DNA of 64,000 nt from assembly GCF_003473485.1 (NCBI RefSeq), contig NC_053044.1, positions 54,290,091 through 54,354,090 of the forward strand, in the 5' to 3' direction. Below the pieces are notes generated by a model that saw only the letters and a list, made by a program, of their open reading frames with translations, was not told the origin of the DNA and ran no database searches. The number at the start of each line of letters is the position of its first letter. Positions within the stretch are counted from its first letter, which is position 1. Below are positions 46,965-63,909 of this stretch, piece after piece. Origin of the DNA: Medicago truncatula (lineage: Eukaryota; Streptophyta; Magnoliopsida; Fabales; Fabaceae). A program made the translations under genes and the position numbers.

Positions 46965-47060
46965 CCACATCTGATAAAAGATGGCCTTAACATGTGTTTA
47001 TAAGTGGGGGCAATCCTCACCTCACAAAACGGTTTTGTGGGGTTGTGTAAGACCCACGAT
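46965..47060. repeat. TRIM-like dispersed repeat fragment
   Basis: It contains CTCCCACATCTGATAAAAGA, GGGGGCAATCCTCACCTCAC and GGTTTTGTGGGGTTGTGTAA, the best preserved of the three related fragments in this window. Confidence 0.45.
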
Positions 47061-47830
47061 TTCTAAGAATTTCTATATGTATGGGTGGCAGTTATTCTAT
47101 TTCTAGTTTAGTCCAGAACAGTTATCATGAAAACCATCCCACTTGTTTGTGCAATCTAAAAGTCTGCTGGAGGAATGTCAAGTACTAAGGATCTTCCAAT
47201 CTGTCTATTTAACTACACCCAAGTAAAACCAAAAATGAGGTCTTCATAAGAACTATATAACCAATTTCTTCGTATCTAAGCATTGGTTTTGAATCATGCA
47301 TCAAGAATTAACAAAATGAACATATCATCACAAAAATGATGTCATTCAAATAATTACAAATGTAGAAACATTTTAATGTAAATAACCTTTGCAAGGTTTT
47401 GCTTAGCATCTTGAACTTCTTTGTCCAATATGGCATATTCCAATGATTTTCTCTGCTTCTCAAGATCATGATATTTTCCAAGTTCCTCTTTCTCCTCATC
47501 TAGTTCCTTCAACCTCTCATCTAAATTCTGTACAACTTGGTCAATATGCTTTCTTTTCTTATCTGTCTCACAGTAAAATACATTACAATATCAACATCTA
47601 TAACAAGAAATAACATACAAAATGAGAAATCTTAAAAATAAAGAGTAGGAAATACTTGCCTGTATTCTGAATTATTTTGAAACTTTCACGACGCCTCTCC
47701 TCGTAAGTTCTAGTACCGCCTATTTCCTTCAGTAAATCCAATCGTTCGGAGTTTTTCATCAAGGTTAGGGCTGCTATCTAGGGAAAGAGCAAGAAATGAG
47801 CAAGTTTAGTAACTACTTCAAAGTTTATCA

Positions 47831-47974
<144 letters not shown>

Positions 47975-48076
47975 TTATCATCTTTCTTTAAGACATAGCT
48001 AAATAAAATACTCAAATAACTAGTGAGCATAGGATAAAATGTCAAATCCAAAGGTTTTGTATGCTCTATGTCTTAT

Positions 48077-49678
48077 GTACCGTTTGGCCCGGCTTTTTTC
48101 CACCTTCTTTACGTTTTTAAGGAGAAGTTAGGTCAAACACAATATCAATAAAGTACCTTCGAAAAAAGTACTTTTTTTAGAATGCATAAAATTGAATGAA
48201 ATGAGCTTTAACCAAAAGTTGTTGAATGCTACTTCAAAAAACTATTTCTCCCTAATTTATTTCACAAGCACCTCTCTTCAACTCACGCTGGCAACCTTTT
48301 CTTTTATTTTTTCAATATATTTTTTTCTTCCATTTTATTTTATATTATTTTTTGAACCGATCCATTTAATTTTTTTTTAATGACGGTCCATTTAAGTTTA
48401 TTATCTATTTTTTAAGGAATTTTATTATCTTTTTATCACTTATATATTAATTTCAATATCTTTTGATTATCACAATCTCGCAAATATTTTTATTCACGCT
48501 GTCAATGAATGACACCGAATATTTTTATTCCCTTTCTTCAACCTCGGAAATATATACACGCACATTAGCGTTTAGAGTAATATTTTATGTTCGTCTGTTT
48601 GTTTACTTTGTTATGCTAATGCGTATAATTTTTTTTACTGTTGCGTAATGCGTATAATTATTTTTATAAAATTTTGATTTTAATTAAAAGCACAAGTGTA
48701 GTTGCCTAAAAAAGATTATACTTATATATATTTTACACATTTGTATTGTAAGAAACTATGCATATCTTTTTCTTATTAAAAAAACGAAACATATATTTTC
48801 CAATAACACCAGCAATGTAACAAATATAATATTATATAATATAAATTCTTATCTTTTTGACTGACACTAAAGATATGGTATTCTTATAACAAAATTTGTT
48901 ATAGAGTATAATTGGAAAAGAAAAAACCACTTATTCTCATTATATATACACACACATATACATATTATAGATGTTATCTCTGAATATATGATTGAGCGTG
49001 ACGAAGAAAGCAATATAAATGAAGAAATCAGTTCATATAATCCAAGAAGAGTACAAGATGGAGGCTACATGAATAAATTTAGAAATTAAATAGGAGTTGC
49101 GTTGATGGAGAGTAGAAATGTTTGAGTTTGTGATGATTTATGGTTTTTTTTTTAAAAAAATAATTATTGTTTTTAATTTTCCAAGCTACTTTGATATTAT
49201 TTATGTTATTATTTGATCCTCCTTAAATTATTTCTCCTATTCAAATATTTAACAAGTCATTTATATGATGATACAAATTTGTATTCATGTTACACAAAAT
49301 AAACGTCATTGAGTAAATATAGTATTTGTAAAAATATATCTTTTATATTTTAAACATTTCTTCCCTTCAAAAAATATTTTAGACATTTTTTTATTTATTA
49401 TGTTAATTCATAATGAATTCAAAATTTTTTTTATTTATAGACAATGCATAAATATATGCAAGGTCCCGAGTTCGAACCCCAGACACAACAAAAAAATAAT
49501 AAATTTAAATTTTTGTACAATATTTTGTTAAACAGCTTTTAACTTAAAAATAACTTTATAACTGAAAAAAAAAAAAAAAAAAAAACCAAACAGCTTTAAC
49601 TTTTTTCTTAAAAGATTTTATTTTAACTTTGTTTTAGAGTAGCTTTTAGACCAAAAAAAAAACCTGATCAAACGGTAC
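48077..49678. mobile_element. 1.6-kb non-autonomous TIR element in an SMC3-like intron
   Basis: It starts GTACCGTTTGGCCCGGCTTT. Its right end, AACCTGATCAAACGGTAC, is the near complement of the start (GTACCGTTTGATCAGG). The AT-rich interior encodes nothing recognisable. Both edges lie between SMC3-like exons at 47963 and about 49697, so it inserted in the intron. A sure target-site duplication was not found. Confidence 0.7.
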
Positions 49679-51996
49679 ATTAATCTATTATACTCACGTT
49701 ATGTGTTTTCCCATCTACAAAATATTCATCCTTTTTCAAACTAATTGTCCTGCGTAAGTGCACTTCCTCCTTGTCAACCTATTCACCAACAAAATGTACA
49801 TGTGCAAATTTTGCAAATAAGTTCCCACTCAGATCCTTTAAATAATAAACAAACTACTGCTGAATGAAGAAACTAGGAAAAAACAAACTGAAATAAATTA
49901 GGCAACATATTTTAAATAGGGAAATGTTGTTCATCGCGAAAGATTGTATCCCAAAGCATCACGACAGTAACATGGCCCATTTATAAGTAATTAATTCTAC
50001 AACACTGACTCCCCATGAATGGTTAGTGGGGGCTTTTTAATAGCTTCTCTCTTTTCGGGATAAATTCGCTGGATATTTCTTCGCTATACATTGCATTGTC
50101 CTTTTAAATATTCAAAACAGAATGAGAAATAAAAGAAAAACTAAACTCTGCAAACATGGCAACAGTTCTAAACACAGTAGCTAACAGGGTGAAATGTAAA
50201 AAGAAGTACATCAACAAGCATCGACCGAATTTTTTTGCAGACAACTTAGATAAAAAAGGAAAATTAGAGTGGTATTGTATTTCACAACAAGAAAAGAAAA
50301 TAACATTTCTTTTTTCCCAAGCCTAAAACAAAACGTACATAAGTGATCTTTTTTAGTATAATGTAATTAATTGAAGCAAAGGAACTTATAAAAGTGGAAA
50401 ATCATCTTCCTTTTATATTAATAGAAATGTTATGAAATTGTTGTTTTCAAAATATTACCGGTATACGATTGTCTGAATTATCAAACACAATCTCCACAAA
50501 CGCGGATAAAACCTGGTGTCCAGGCGCCCCCAGCTTCCTATAAAGAGAAAAATTCATTTAAGATTTATCAAATTCTACTATTATTGATTTCTCCTGGATA
50601 GGAATCAGAAATATAAATGTATAAAAGGAAGTATGAATTGTGCCATACATGGAGTAGTGCATGCTTATCCTCACTGCCTAGGTTCTGAAAGAGATCACTC
50701 AACACAAAACGAATGGCTGGAAACAAAAGAAAAGGGGGAAACTTGTCAAATTCAAGGTGAGCAGTTTAGTTTCCGTTACGGATTTCACTTGTGTACCATT
50801 AAGGTACCAATGGTATATACCATTGGCCAATTAGAGTGTGCCACTTACCAATGTTACTTTATAAATGCATTATTTGATATATTTTATTTAAAGGGTGTAG
50901 CTACTGCTCAAAGAGCAAAAGCAGATCAAGTAATAAGTACAGTGGCACAGGAAATGGCAATTTTCTTACCATAGAAAAAATTAGTTTGACAGATCCATTA
51001 GCACCAACTGCAAAAAAGAAAAAAAATAATGAGCAAGTAGATACTATTGATGTTCCTAAGAAATACAATCATGGCGCATTAATTTGACCTAAACTGGAAA
51101 AATGCAAAATGACTTTATGGAAACAACTTCACATTAAATTAGATGGAATAAACAAAAGGAAGAATCTTCAGAGTATAAAGTGGTGATGAAAATGAAGAGA
51201 ATGTTGTGAACAAAGAATGTACTTCCCAAATAGGATAATTTTCGCTAAATCCCCTCGCAAAATAGTTTAACTAGTAAATCTTATTTTATTTAAACCTACT
51301 CTCCAACTCATCTTCCAAATAGGACTCCTGTTATTCTAAAGTGAAGTCTTTCATTTCGCATTGTATTTTCCAAAAATCTATGATGTACACAGACGAAACT
51401 TGACTAGATTCATTTCACATTGTATCAACTTCATACTTTATTGAGCTGTAGTGCCATTGACATGTCATGAATGAAATGCCTACAACGTGCATTTAAAGGA
51501 TTATGCTAAATCAATATATGGAATCATCTAAAAGCTTTTCAATGAAATTATTACCAACACAATTAACTTTAGACTGAAATCCTCCGTGTCAAATTTCTCT
51601 CGGTAACTCTTGAAACCTTCGATCACAACCTTAAAAATACAGAAAAATAATTTAACCAAATGTTATATTATAGGAGAAGTAAATGCAAATGAAAAATTAA
51701 ATTAAATAAATAAATGTATCAAAGAATAGTTACCTTCTTAATGTGGTTTTTTCTACATTACCCTCTCTTGTTTAGAGGGTATTTACCCTTTCAAGATATC
51801 AACCAATCAAAATATAATATACAAATGTAACATTAAATGTCAAATAAATGAGTCAATTTTTCTATTAAAAAAAAATCAATTTTAATAAGGTAACTTTTAA
51901 TTTTTATTTAATTATATTTAGGTATACAATCATAATTAATTTACACTATAGGGTTTGTAACATCTAAAATTTCACATCAAATTCAATCCATCATGG

Positions 51997-52602
51997 TTGT
52001 GTTTGGTAACACGAATAAGCTAGCTTATAGCTTATTGGACTAGCTTATAAGCTTGTTTTGATATAATAATATGTGTTTGATAAAATGCTTTTTTCACTAG
52101 CTTATAGCGTTTTTTGAGCTTATAGCCGGTAGTTTTTATATTTTCTTCCAATTTTAACCCTATTAATTTAATTTAATTATTTTTTAATAAAACAACATGT
52201 CCATGGCTTAAAAATAACGGCCAAGTTTATAGCTTATTTTTTAATAAAACAACTGCCATGTTTTCTCCTTTGAAAAAAAACTGTCATGCTTTATTTTATT
52301 TTTTAATGAACACTTTATATATATTTCTTAAAAGAAATGCTTTATATTTAACTATAACTAGCCTACGGTACGTTGTAAAATTTTATATATTCTTGCTTGC
52401 ATTTTTTCCATCTTCCTCTTATTTTTGGGATTCATAAAAGTAGAGATCAATGAGCTTTTGCCCTCTTTTGTACAACAAAAAAAGCAGAGATCATAATTGT
52501 CGGTGAAATTTTATTGGAGACTAAAACCAAAAGTTTGAATATTTATAAGGATCCAAAACATAGTTAACCATAAATTAAAATATTAAGAAAATAAATACAT
52601 TA

Positions 52603-52692
<90 letters not shown>

Positions 52693-52862
52693 ATGTCCTT
52701 TTATGTCATTTTATACTTATTAGTCATTTCAACAACTAATTTTACCAAACACTTCAATTTTAATAAATGATTTTTCAGCTATAAGCTATCAGTAAGACAT
52801 CAGTTATAAGCTAGTTTTTCAGCTTTCAGCTAGCTTATAGCTTATTTTTACCAAACACAACC
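51997..52862. mobile_element. hAT-like MITE nested in arm 1
   Basis: The ends are inverted: GTGTTTGGTAACACGAATAA on the left, and TTATTTTTACCAAACACAAC on the right. Interior AGCTTATAGCTTATT motifs are typical of a common legume hAT MITE group, as I recall it. The corresponding copy lies inverted in arm 2 (about 53772-54604), so it was there before the arms separated. Confidence 0.65.
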
Positions 52863-53771
52863 CACATACGTTCATAAATTTTGTTCCATTCCAAAACCTA
52901 GAACACACACAACGTGAAATTTCTTCTTCATTCTTTTTCTCATCTTGATTGTTCAATTCTCTCGTTCCAGAATTGTCGTCGTTTCCAATTATCGTGAGAA
53001 TCGTTGTTGTCCATTTGATTCCAGACATTGTGAGAACCAGTGTTGTTTCCAAACGCTATAACCACGAATTGCTCACGAATTAACGCTCACCTTATGAAAT
53101 TCATGTTCGTATTAGCATTATTTATTATTTATTTATTTCACTTTGTCTTCTCTTCCATAGCTTTAACCGACCTCACACTGTGTTCACAATCTCAACAAAT
53201 GTTCATTTCGACAACACAAAATTCACTAGGAACTGAAACAACATGACAACACAATATAATGATTTGAATAAAACAAATTCCAAAAGTAAATTTAATAATT
53301 AATATTGTACCAAAAATAAAATTAATAATCAACGCATTGAAGATCCATTTATCTTAATCAAACGCAAAATATGGTGATAAAATACAATTTTATATAATCT
53401 CAAACAAACTCAAAACCCAAATAAAAATGGAAGCATCATTGGAATTCATGTCAAAGTTGAAAGTCACCAATGTCGCATTATAAGTGTAAAACGGTTGCAA
53501 TCAAGTCACGATAGTAGTGAGAAAGAAACGAAAATGAAAAATCAAATCAAAAAGAAAAATCAAGACATGATACCTGATGTGATTATGGAAACAACACTGA
53601 TTCTCACAATGTCTGGAATCAAAAGGACGACAACGATTCTCAAGATAATAGGAAACGACGGCAATTCTCGAACGAGAGAATTGAACAATCAAGATGAGAA
53701 GAAGAATGAAGAAGAAATTGCACGTTATGTGTGTTCTAGGTTTTGGAATGGAACAAAATTTATGAACGTAT

Positions 53772-54604
53772 GTGGGGTGTGTTTCGTAAAAATAAGTTAT
53801 AAGCTAGTTGAAAAACAAGCTTATAGTTGATGTCTTATAACTGATAGCTTATAGCTGAAAAGATGGTTTATTAAAATTAAAGTGTTTGGTAAAATTAGAT
53901 GTTGAAGTGACTGATAAGTATAAAATGACATGTTTATATATATATATATATATAATAGACATTTTTTCTAATGTATTTATTTTTTAATATTTTAATTTAT
54001 GGTTAACTATGTTCTGGATCCTTGTAAATATTTAAACTTTTGGGTTTAGTCTCCAATAAAATTTCACCGACAATTTTGATCTCTGCTTTTTTTTTTTGTA
54101 CAAAAGAGGGCAAAAGCACATTGATCTCTACTTTTATGAATCCCAAAAATAAGAGGAAGGTGGAAAAAAATGCAAGCAAGAATATATAAATTTTTACAAC
54201 GTACCGTAGGCTAGTTATAGTTAAATATAAAGCATTTATTTTAAGAAATATTATAAAGCGTTCATTAAAAAATAAAATAAATCATGATAGTTTTTTTTTA
54301 AAGGAGAAAACGTGGCACTTGTTTTATTAAAAAATAAGCTATGAACTTAGCCGTTATTTTTTAAGCCATGAACATGTTGTTTTATTAAAAAATAATTAAA
54401 TTAAATTAATAGGGTTTAAATTGGAAGAAAATATATAAAACTATCAGCTATAAGCTCAAAAGCTACTTGAAATAGCTTCTCAAAAAACGCTATAAGATAG
54501 TGAAAAAAGTTTTTTTTATCAAACACATCTTATTATATAAAAACAAGGTTATAAGCTAGTCCAACAAGCTATAAGCTAACTTATTCGTGTTACCAAACAC
54601 AGTC
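53772..54604. mobile_element. hAT-like MITE nested in arm 2
   Basis: This is the inverted counterpart of the element in arm 1, with ends GTGTTTCGTAAAAATAAGTT and TTACCAAACACAG. It is slightly shorter because the microsatellite tract of arm 1 is missing. Confidence 0.65.
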
Positions 54605-54849
54605 ATGATGGGTTGAATTTGATGTGAAATTTTAATTGTTACAAGCCATATAGTGTAAATTAATTAAGATTGCATACATAAATATAATTAAATAAAAATT
54701 AAAAGTTACCTTATTAAAATTGATTTTTTTATAGAAAAATTGACTCATTTATTTGACATTTAATGTTACATTTGTATATTACATTTTAATTGGTTGATAT
54801 CTTGAAAGGGTAAATACCTTCTAAACAAGAGAGGATAATCTAGACCTTA

Positions 54850-55400
54850 CATCGTAATATTCATGTTGAAACTATCATTAACTCAACCTACAAGATTATA
54901 TAAGAAACACAATCCAAAATGTAACATCTTCTCGAAAAACAACAGCGGTGTGTATGTGAAGACAAACAATATAACGGCAGAACTCACACTAAAATTCAAA
55001 AATAAATTCCTTCATGATATATGTATATAGCATTACGGCAATCAACAATCATGTAGCACCAACACCTTTGATTAAAGATTGTCCACACCGGCATATGATT
55101 AAATTCCATTAATTCATCTTTTTAAAATTATCACCGTTTCATGTTGGTATCAGTTTCCTATCCGGTGTCTATGTTCGTGTTAGTGCTTCATAGATGAATA
55201 ATCATGCTCAAAACCATGGAAGAGTGTTTGTTTACGTTTGAGCATGGAAATCAAGTGGCGGAACAGTAAGTTCAAGTAAAAACTGTCTTGGAAATAGTTT
55301 TAGGGTTTGAAAGAGTGTTTCATTTAAAGTGAGAAAAAACATTACAGATGATTACGAGAGAGAAACATAAAACTTTAAAGCGATGAGCGGAGTTGACCAA
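54850..55400 (-). other. Probable original 5' leader of the SMC3-like gene
   Basis: On the minus strand this stretch contains TTTCAAACCCTAAAACTATT (about 55288-55315), a typical plant 5' leader motif. It also contains an ATG at 54850-54852 in the context ACGATGTA, directly before the inverted repeat. I infer that this is the old leader, now separated from exon 2 by 3.1 kb. No other gene is seen. Confidence 0.45.
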
Positions 55401-55416
55401 AGAGTAGGGTTGGATG

Positions 55417-55799
55417 CAGGGCCGTCCCTAAGAATTCGGGGGCTCGGCTCTGAGAATGAAAAGAGGCCAGTGATAAAATCAAAACGTATTTTTTTAAAAA
55501 AAGCAATGATCTATTTATATTTTTTAAAAGATAAATATAAGGTGCCGTATATATATGGTACACCCAAAGGTAAAAATGACTACCGTATACATGAGGAACC
55601 CCCGCCTAACACCAAAAGCAAAAGGACCTAATTCTAATAGGCCTAAAAGACTAAAACAAGGAGACAGAAAATGGCTGGGGATATTAAAAAAAAAATTGGA
55701 GGGCAGTAGTACTGGTGGGTATTAAAAAAAAATTGAGGCCCATGACTGAGGGAGGCCCAGCTCTGTTGAGCTGTTTGCACCTCCTCAGGGACGGGCCTG
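55417..55799. mobile_element. hAT MITE with perfect 8-bp target-site duplication
   Basis: A 383-bp element with inverted ends CAGGGCCGTCCCT and AGGGACGGGCCTG (12 of 13 complementary). It is flanked by a perfect 8-bp duplication, GTTGGATG, at 55409-55416 and 55800-55807. An 8-bp duplication and CA-GGG-type ends are the mark of hAT elements. No transposase is encoded. Confidence 0.92.
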
Positions 55800-55807
55800 G
55801 TTGGATG

Positions 55808-56384
55808 GAGAGAGAGAGAGAGAGAGAGAGATAACGTACGTACCTCAGAGAAAGAGAGAGAGAGAGAGAGTTCATTAGCAATTTTGTATAAGCCGTGCGG
55901 CACAGGCAAAGTTATTCGAGGGAATGGGTATTTATAAGCGCCATAATTTAGGGTAAAGGTTTTGTTTACGTTTCCTACCAAAAAAACAAAAAATTGTTCC
56001 ACAAGTCCTTGTTCAACCAACAAAAAGAAAAGCATTATTAGGTTGGACGCCGTGACCGGGATTCAAACCCCGACTTGTGTGTATAAATTTTTAATGATTA
56101 TTATCATCTCATCGACTCATCCTACTAAAAAATATATTTTAATCGGCCACGAGAAAAAGTGGTCTCGAATATAAACTTTCCCTTTTACCCTAAATTCACT
56201 CGCATGTGTCCAACCTGGCTCAACTCTCAATGTCAATATCTTGACGTGAGTTTGAATAAAAAATCTTACAATTGTGTGATTGATGTATTTGTCACTTTGT
56301 CTACTTCCAAAAAATATATAAGTATATGTATCTAAATCTGCATTAACGTGTTCATTTTTCTACTTTTATTGATAAAAATAATAA
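55808..56384. other. (GA)n tract and spacer
   Basis: GA microsatellites lie at 55809-55831 and 55852-55869. The rest is spacer with no gene. A tRNA-like B-box string near 56059 (GGGATTCAAACCCC) has no tRNA around it. Confidence 0.55.
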
Positions 56385-56879
56385 GGGTTATATATGTTTT
56401 TGATCCCTATAAATATGTCAACTTTTTCGTTTTAGTCCCTCTAAAAAAATTCTTCAACTTTTAGATCTAAAAACGTTTTTCATCACTTTTAGTATCTTAT
56501 TTAAAGTAAATTTGTATGTAGAATTCATATTTATGAATAAAAAATTTCATAAAAATTTATAATATTATAAAGATCTCTTCCAAAAAAAATTATAATTTTT
56601 TAACAAAACATGAATTAAATATAAATTTTAAATTTTTTGCTTAAAAAAATTCATATTTAATTTATGTTTTGTTGAAAATATTTAATTTTTCTTGGGAGTG
56701 ATTTTTACAATATTCTACACATTTCTGCACAATTTCATTAAAAAATATTAAGTTAAGTTAAAAATAGGGACTAAAAGTGGTGATTGAAATATTTATAGGG
56801 ACTAAAAGTTGAAGGAAAATTTTAGAGGGACTAAAACGAAAAATTAGTATATTTTTAGGGACAAAAAAATATTTAACCC
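56385..56879. mobile_element. Mutator-type MITE with perfect 9-bp target-site duplication
   Basis: A 495-bp element. The left end, GGGTTATATATGTTTTTGAT, is mirrored on the right by AAAAAAATATTTAACCC, and inner blocks also mirror (TTTTAGTCCCTCTAAAA against TTTTAGAGGGACTAAAA). It is flanked by AAATAATAA at 56376-56384 and 56880-56888. It has no coding capacity. Confidence 0.9.
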
Positions 56880-56889
56880 AAATAATAAG

Positions 56890-59160
56890 TTTTTAATTAA
56901 GTTTATTTGCGTTTTACTATATTTTCACTTTTGTTTTATTAAAAAGATAGTTCAAGAGAGATATGGTGAAATAGTGCAAAGATGATGGAATTCCTACAAA
57001 GAATGAAGACTTGTTGACTAAGTCAGGTCTCGGAGCAATGAAAACCTCTTTTAATGCTATAAAGACTAAAAACTAACACCAAGAAAGCCAATGGTTGTTA
57101 CAGTCAACCATAACCTCAAGCTACGGCCGTAACAACTAGATTTAATTTTTTGTTTTTCTTTGTAAGAAGTTGAATGGTTTTAAATATGGCTTAGGCTATA
57201 CAAAACCCATCCTTAATGTATTGTAGTACTATCTAACAGTGCACAAAATCAAAAGGCTTAGGCTATAAATATGGCAAGCCTAACCTTTGTTTCACACGAC
57301 GTTTCATCATAGATCTTTTGTAGTTGTACTTGTTTTCAATAAAAGTTTTTGTTTTTATTTACATGTTCTCTTAATTTTTTGAGATAGCTCATTACTATGA
57401 TGAGTGAGTAGTCTCTCTTTGTCTTGATAACATGAAAAGTAATCATATGATGAATTTTTCCAAAACTCCATTCTTTTCTTTTGATAAGGGAATTCAAAAC
57501 CTAATCTAGTCTTAATGTGTTAAGAAAAAATATTAGACATCCACTTTAGTCAAGAGACAAAGATGTTGCTAAAAATATAAAGCTAGACAAAGGTTTCGAA
57601 GCATAATCCCTCCAAAAAAATAGGTTTCGAAGCATGAGAATAGGAAGTTGTGTGATGAAGTCGGTAATCAGACTTATATTGTTAAAAGAGAAACAAGCAT
57701 TTGATGATGTGAACTGGGTTAATTTAAAAAAGGTTAAAATTGATATTTTTGATGATTTGTAGGGATATAATTGTTGAGGTGTGGAGTAAATTATTCATTC
57801 TCGATCCCTCTATAATAAGGTTTTGGCCTACCAAAAGTGGACTTATTAGCTCATCTAGTCACTTGGTCGCAGCAAAGACAAAACCCTAAAACCTCTTATA
57901 AATACATATTTGGGTCTTGTTAATGAGTGTCCCCGAGACACTCTTTAAGCATTTCTTATAGAGTAATTGTTCTTTTAAAAAAGTAAAAACTTCAATTTCC
58001 AATGCAATAAATGCACAAACTTTCATAAAATCTTACCACTGTAGGTCTTTAAAAAATATCGGAGGCACTCGTTAACATTTCTCATACATATTATCCGTTG
58101 GCAAAACCAATACATACTTTATGTTGAGTTTTAACTACACATATACAATCAGTAGCACTGTTGTTTGATCCATTGCATTCTTTTAATCAAGAAAATTACA
58201 CCAGTCTTTGTTTGAAGATTTTTTTACCCTCTTCACCTATCTCTTTGGTGTATTTCCTTGATTAAACAAATTTGTTAGATCATCAGATATCCTTACAACA
58301 ATTTGTTTGTTGTTCTGAATTCAAATCAGATGGTGTTTTTTTCCGTTGTAATTGTTGTTGATTCGAGATGATTGTTTTTCTACATTTCTTTTTTTAAAAT
58401 TTGTCATATTCTAATAGATGATATTCATTAAATCGCGTTACTCATTGTTTTATCGTTTCCGGTTGTTTTGGTTTTCCTTGTGTATCAGAAGCATTTGAAA
58501 TCCTCGTGTCATATCGATCAATGGTGTTCCAAAATTCAGTTTTTACCATGTCTGTCAAATAATTGACTTATGTTCTAAAAAAAATCGGTTAATTTACCGA
58601 CAAGGTCATCAAATCCTTCTAAAACGATTTTCAACCAAAATCCATCTTTTGCTAACCACTTTCCACCACCCATGAGAGCTTTACAAGGGGTTTTAGCATC
58701 AGAATAAGCCTAGAAACTCAAACTCTAAACTAGCATGTTTAATATATTCTTGTCATAATCATCATCGACTTCAAGACCTAAATCAAAGTAGGGATTAAGC
58801 CTCAGAAAACTAGCATCATTAAGCCTCAGTAAATTAATTTTATAATAAATGTCCATTGTTGAGTTATAATAATATGATGTATAATTTTTAGGAGATACTA
58901 GACTTGCAAGACTCTTTTTTTTACCACAATGTCAAACCCTTGAATTAAGAATACGTTCCTGCTCAAAATTATTCCGTTTCATCCAAAAACCAACCGTTAC
59001 CTTTTCTTTTGTAAGAGGAAACTTAAACCCCCATAACCAAACAAAGGTTGAGACTGAGAGCCATCGAGAAATTAAGAAATTAAAGTACAGGGCCAAATCC
59101 ACCAACAGAGTCGTTTTTTTCTTTTTCAATATTTCTTATGAGAACTTAACGACTCTCCAC
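56890..59160. other. Intergenic region between the SMC3-like locus and the aminotransferase
   Basis: AT-rich spacer of about 2.3 kb. No gene is recognised. It contains one small TIR element (57919-58076). Confidence 0.5.
57919..58076. mobile_element. Small MITE (158 bp)
   Basis: Inverted ends: GTTAATGAGTGTCCCCGAGA on the left and, on the complement of the right, GTTAACGAGTGCCTCCGATA, with CTCTTTAAG-type inner match. The class is not determined. Confidence 0.65.
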
Positions 59161-59341
59161 TGCCACAGATGTACAAGGAAAGTTCTCTATGGAGAGAAGG
59201 CATCAGGAAGTAGTTTGTAATTCTCACATCAAATAAAAGACTTAATTGTTTTTGACAAATAAAGGTTTCATTGTTGATGAGACACTTATTAGACAAAAAT
59301 ATCCACCATCACGGGGATGAATTGATAACGAACATTGAAAT

Positions 59342-63535
<4,194 letters not shown>

Positions 63536-63539
63536 GCTG

Positions 63540-63909
63540 TTTGATGTATATATTCTATGTATTATTTCCTTGGTTTTGGTTCCTATTTAAATTTAATTTA
63601 AACTACCAAAAAATATGTAGAAAGGTATACTCTCGTGAACTTTATGCGGTTTGTAACAAGAAACTTTATGCTGTTGTTGAAAACTCTATATATGGAGTAA
63701 TGAATTTGTTTGGTTGTGGTTGTACAATGCATGCTTGATTGATGGAGACCCCTTCTTATTGTTATCACGTGTCATGATCATGAAGCAAGCATGTATAAAC
63801 ATGATGTAGTATGTAGTAGTAGTCGGCGGGTTATCTATCTATCTTATCGCATTCTTACCTAGGTTCCCCCGTTCTTCTCTCTTCAACTTGTTTGTTGCAA
63901 CAAAAAACA
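63540..63909. promoter_or_regulatory. Shared upstream region of two divergent genes
   Basis: About 375 bp separate the aminotransferase ATG (minus) from the next ATG (plus). This is short enough for the promoters to overlap. No definite TATA box was assigned to either gene. Confidence 0.4.

Larger units (their letters stand above)
51758..54838. mobile_element. 3.1-kb inverted repeat (long-TIR or foldback element) at the SMC3-like start
   Basis: Arm 1 (about 51758-53050) and arm 2 (about 53584-54838) are inverted copies of about 1.25-1.3 kb around a central part of about 530 bp. Matching outer edges read CCTCTCTTGTTTAGA-GGTATTTACCC on the plus strand and its complement at the other end. Both arms carry the same order of motifs, such as GTACCGTAGGCTAGTTATAG and GTGTTTGGTAA. 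Arm 1 holds a long (CT)n(TA)n tract at about 52613-52690; arm 2 has only a short (TA)n. Long terminal inverted repeats occur in Mutator-like and foldback elements; the class is not proven. Confidence 0.8.

Noticed and set aside
49455..49490. tRNA-like B box (GAGTTCGAACCCC)
   Set aside because: There is no A box, anticodon arm or acceptor stem around it; such strings are common in plant repeats.
50633..50974. Plus-strand frame of 113 codons
   Set aside because: It is antisense to the SMC3-like exon AIRFVLSDLFQ at 50649-50716 and to intron.
52819..53830. Similar proteins encoded in both arms of the inverted repeat (ITMSGIK-type frames)
   Set aside because: The two frames match because the arms are inverted copies; no known domain is seen, and they start within TE sequence.
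55643..56035. Minus-strand frame of 130 codons
   Set aside because: It spans the hAT MITE end and GA microsatellites; the Ser/Leu runs are an artefact.
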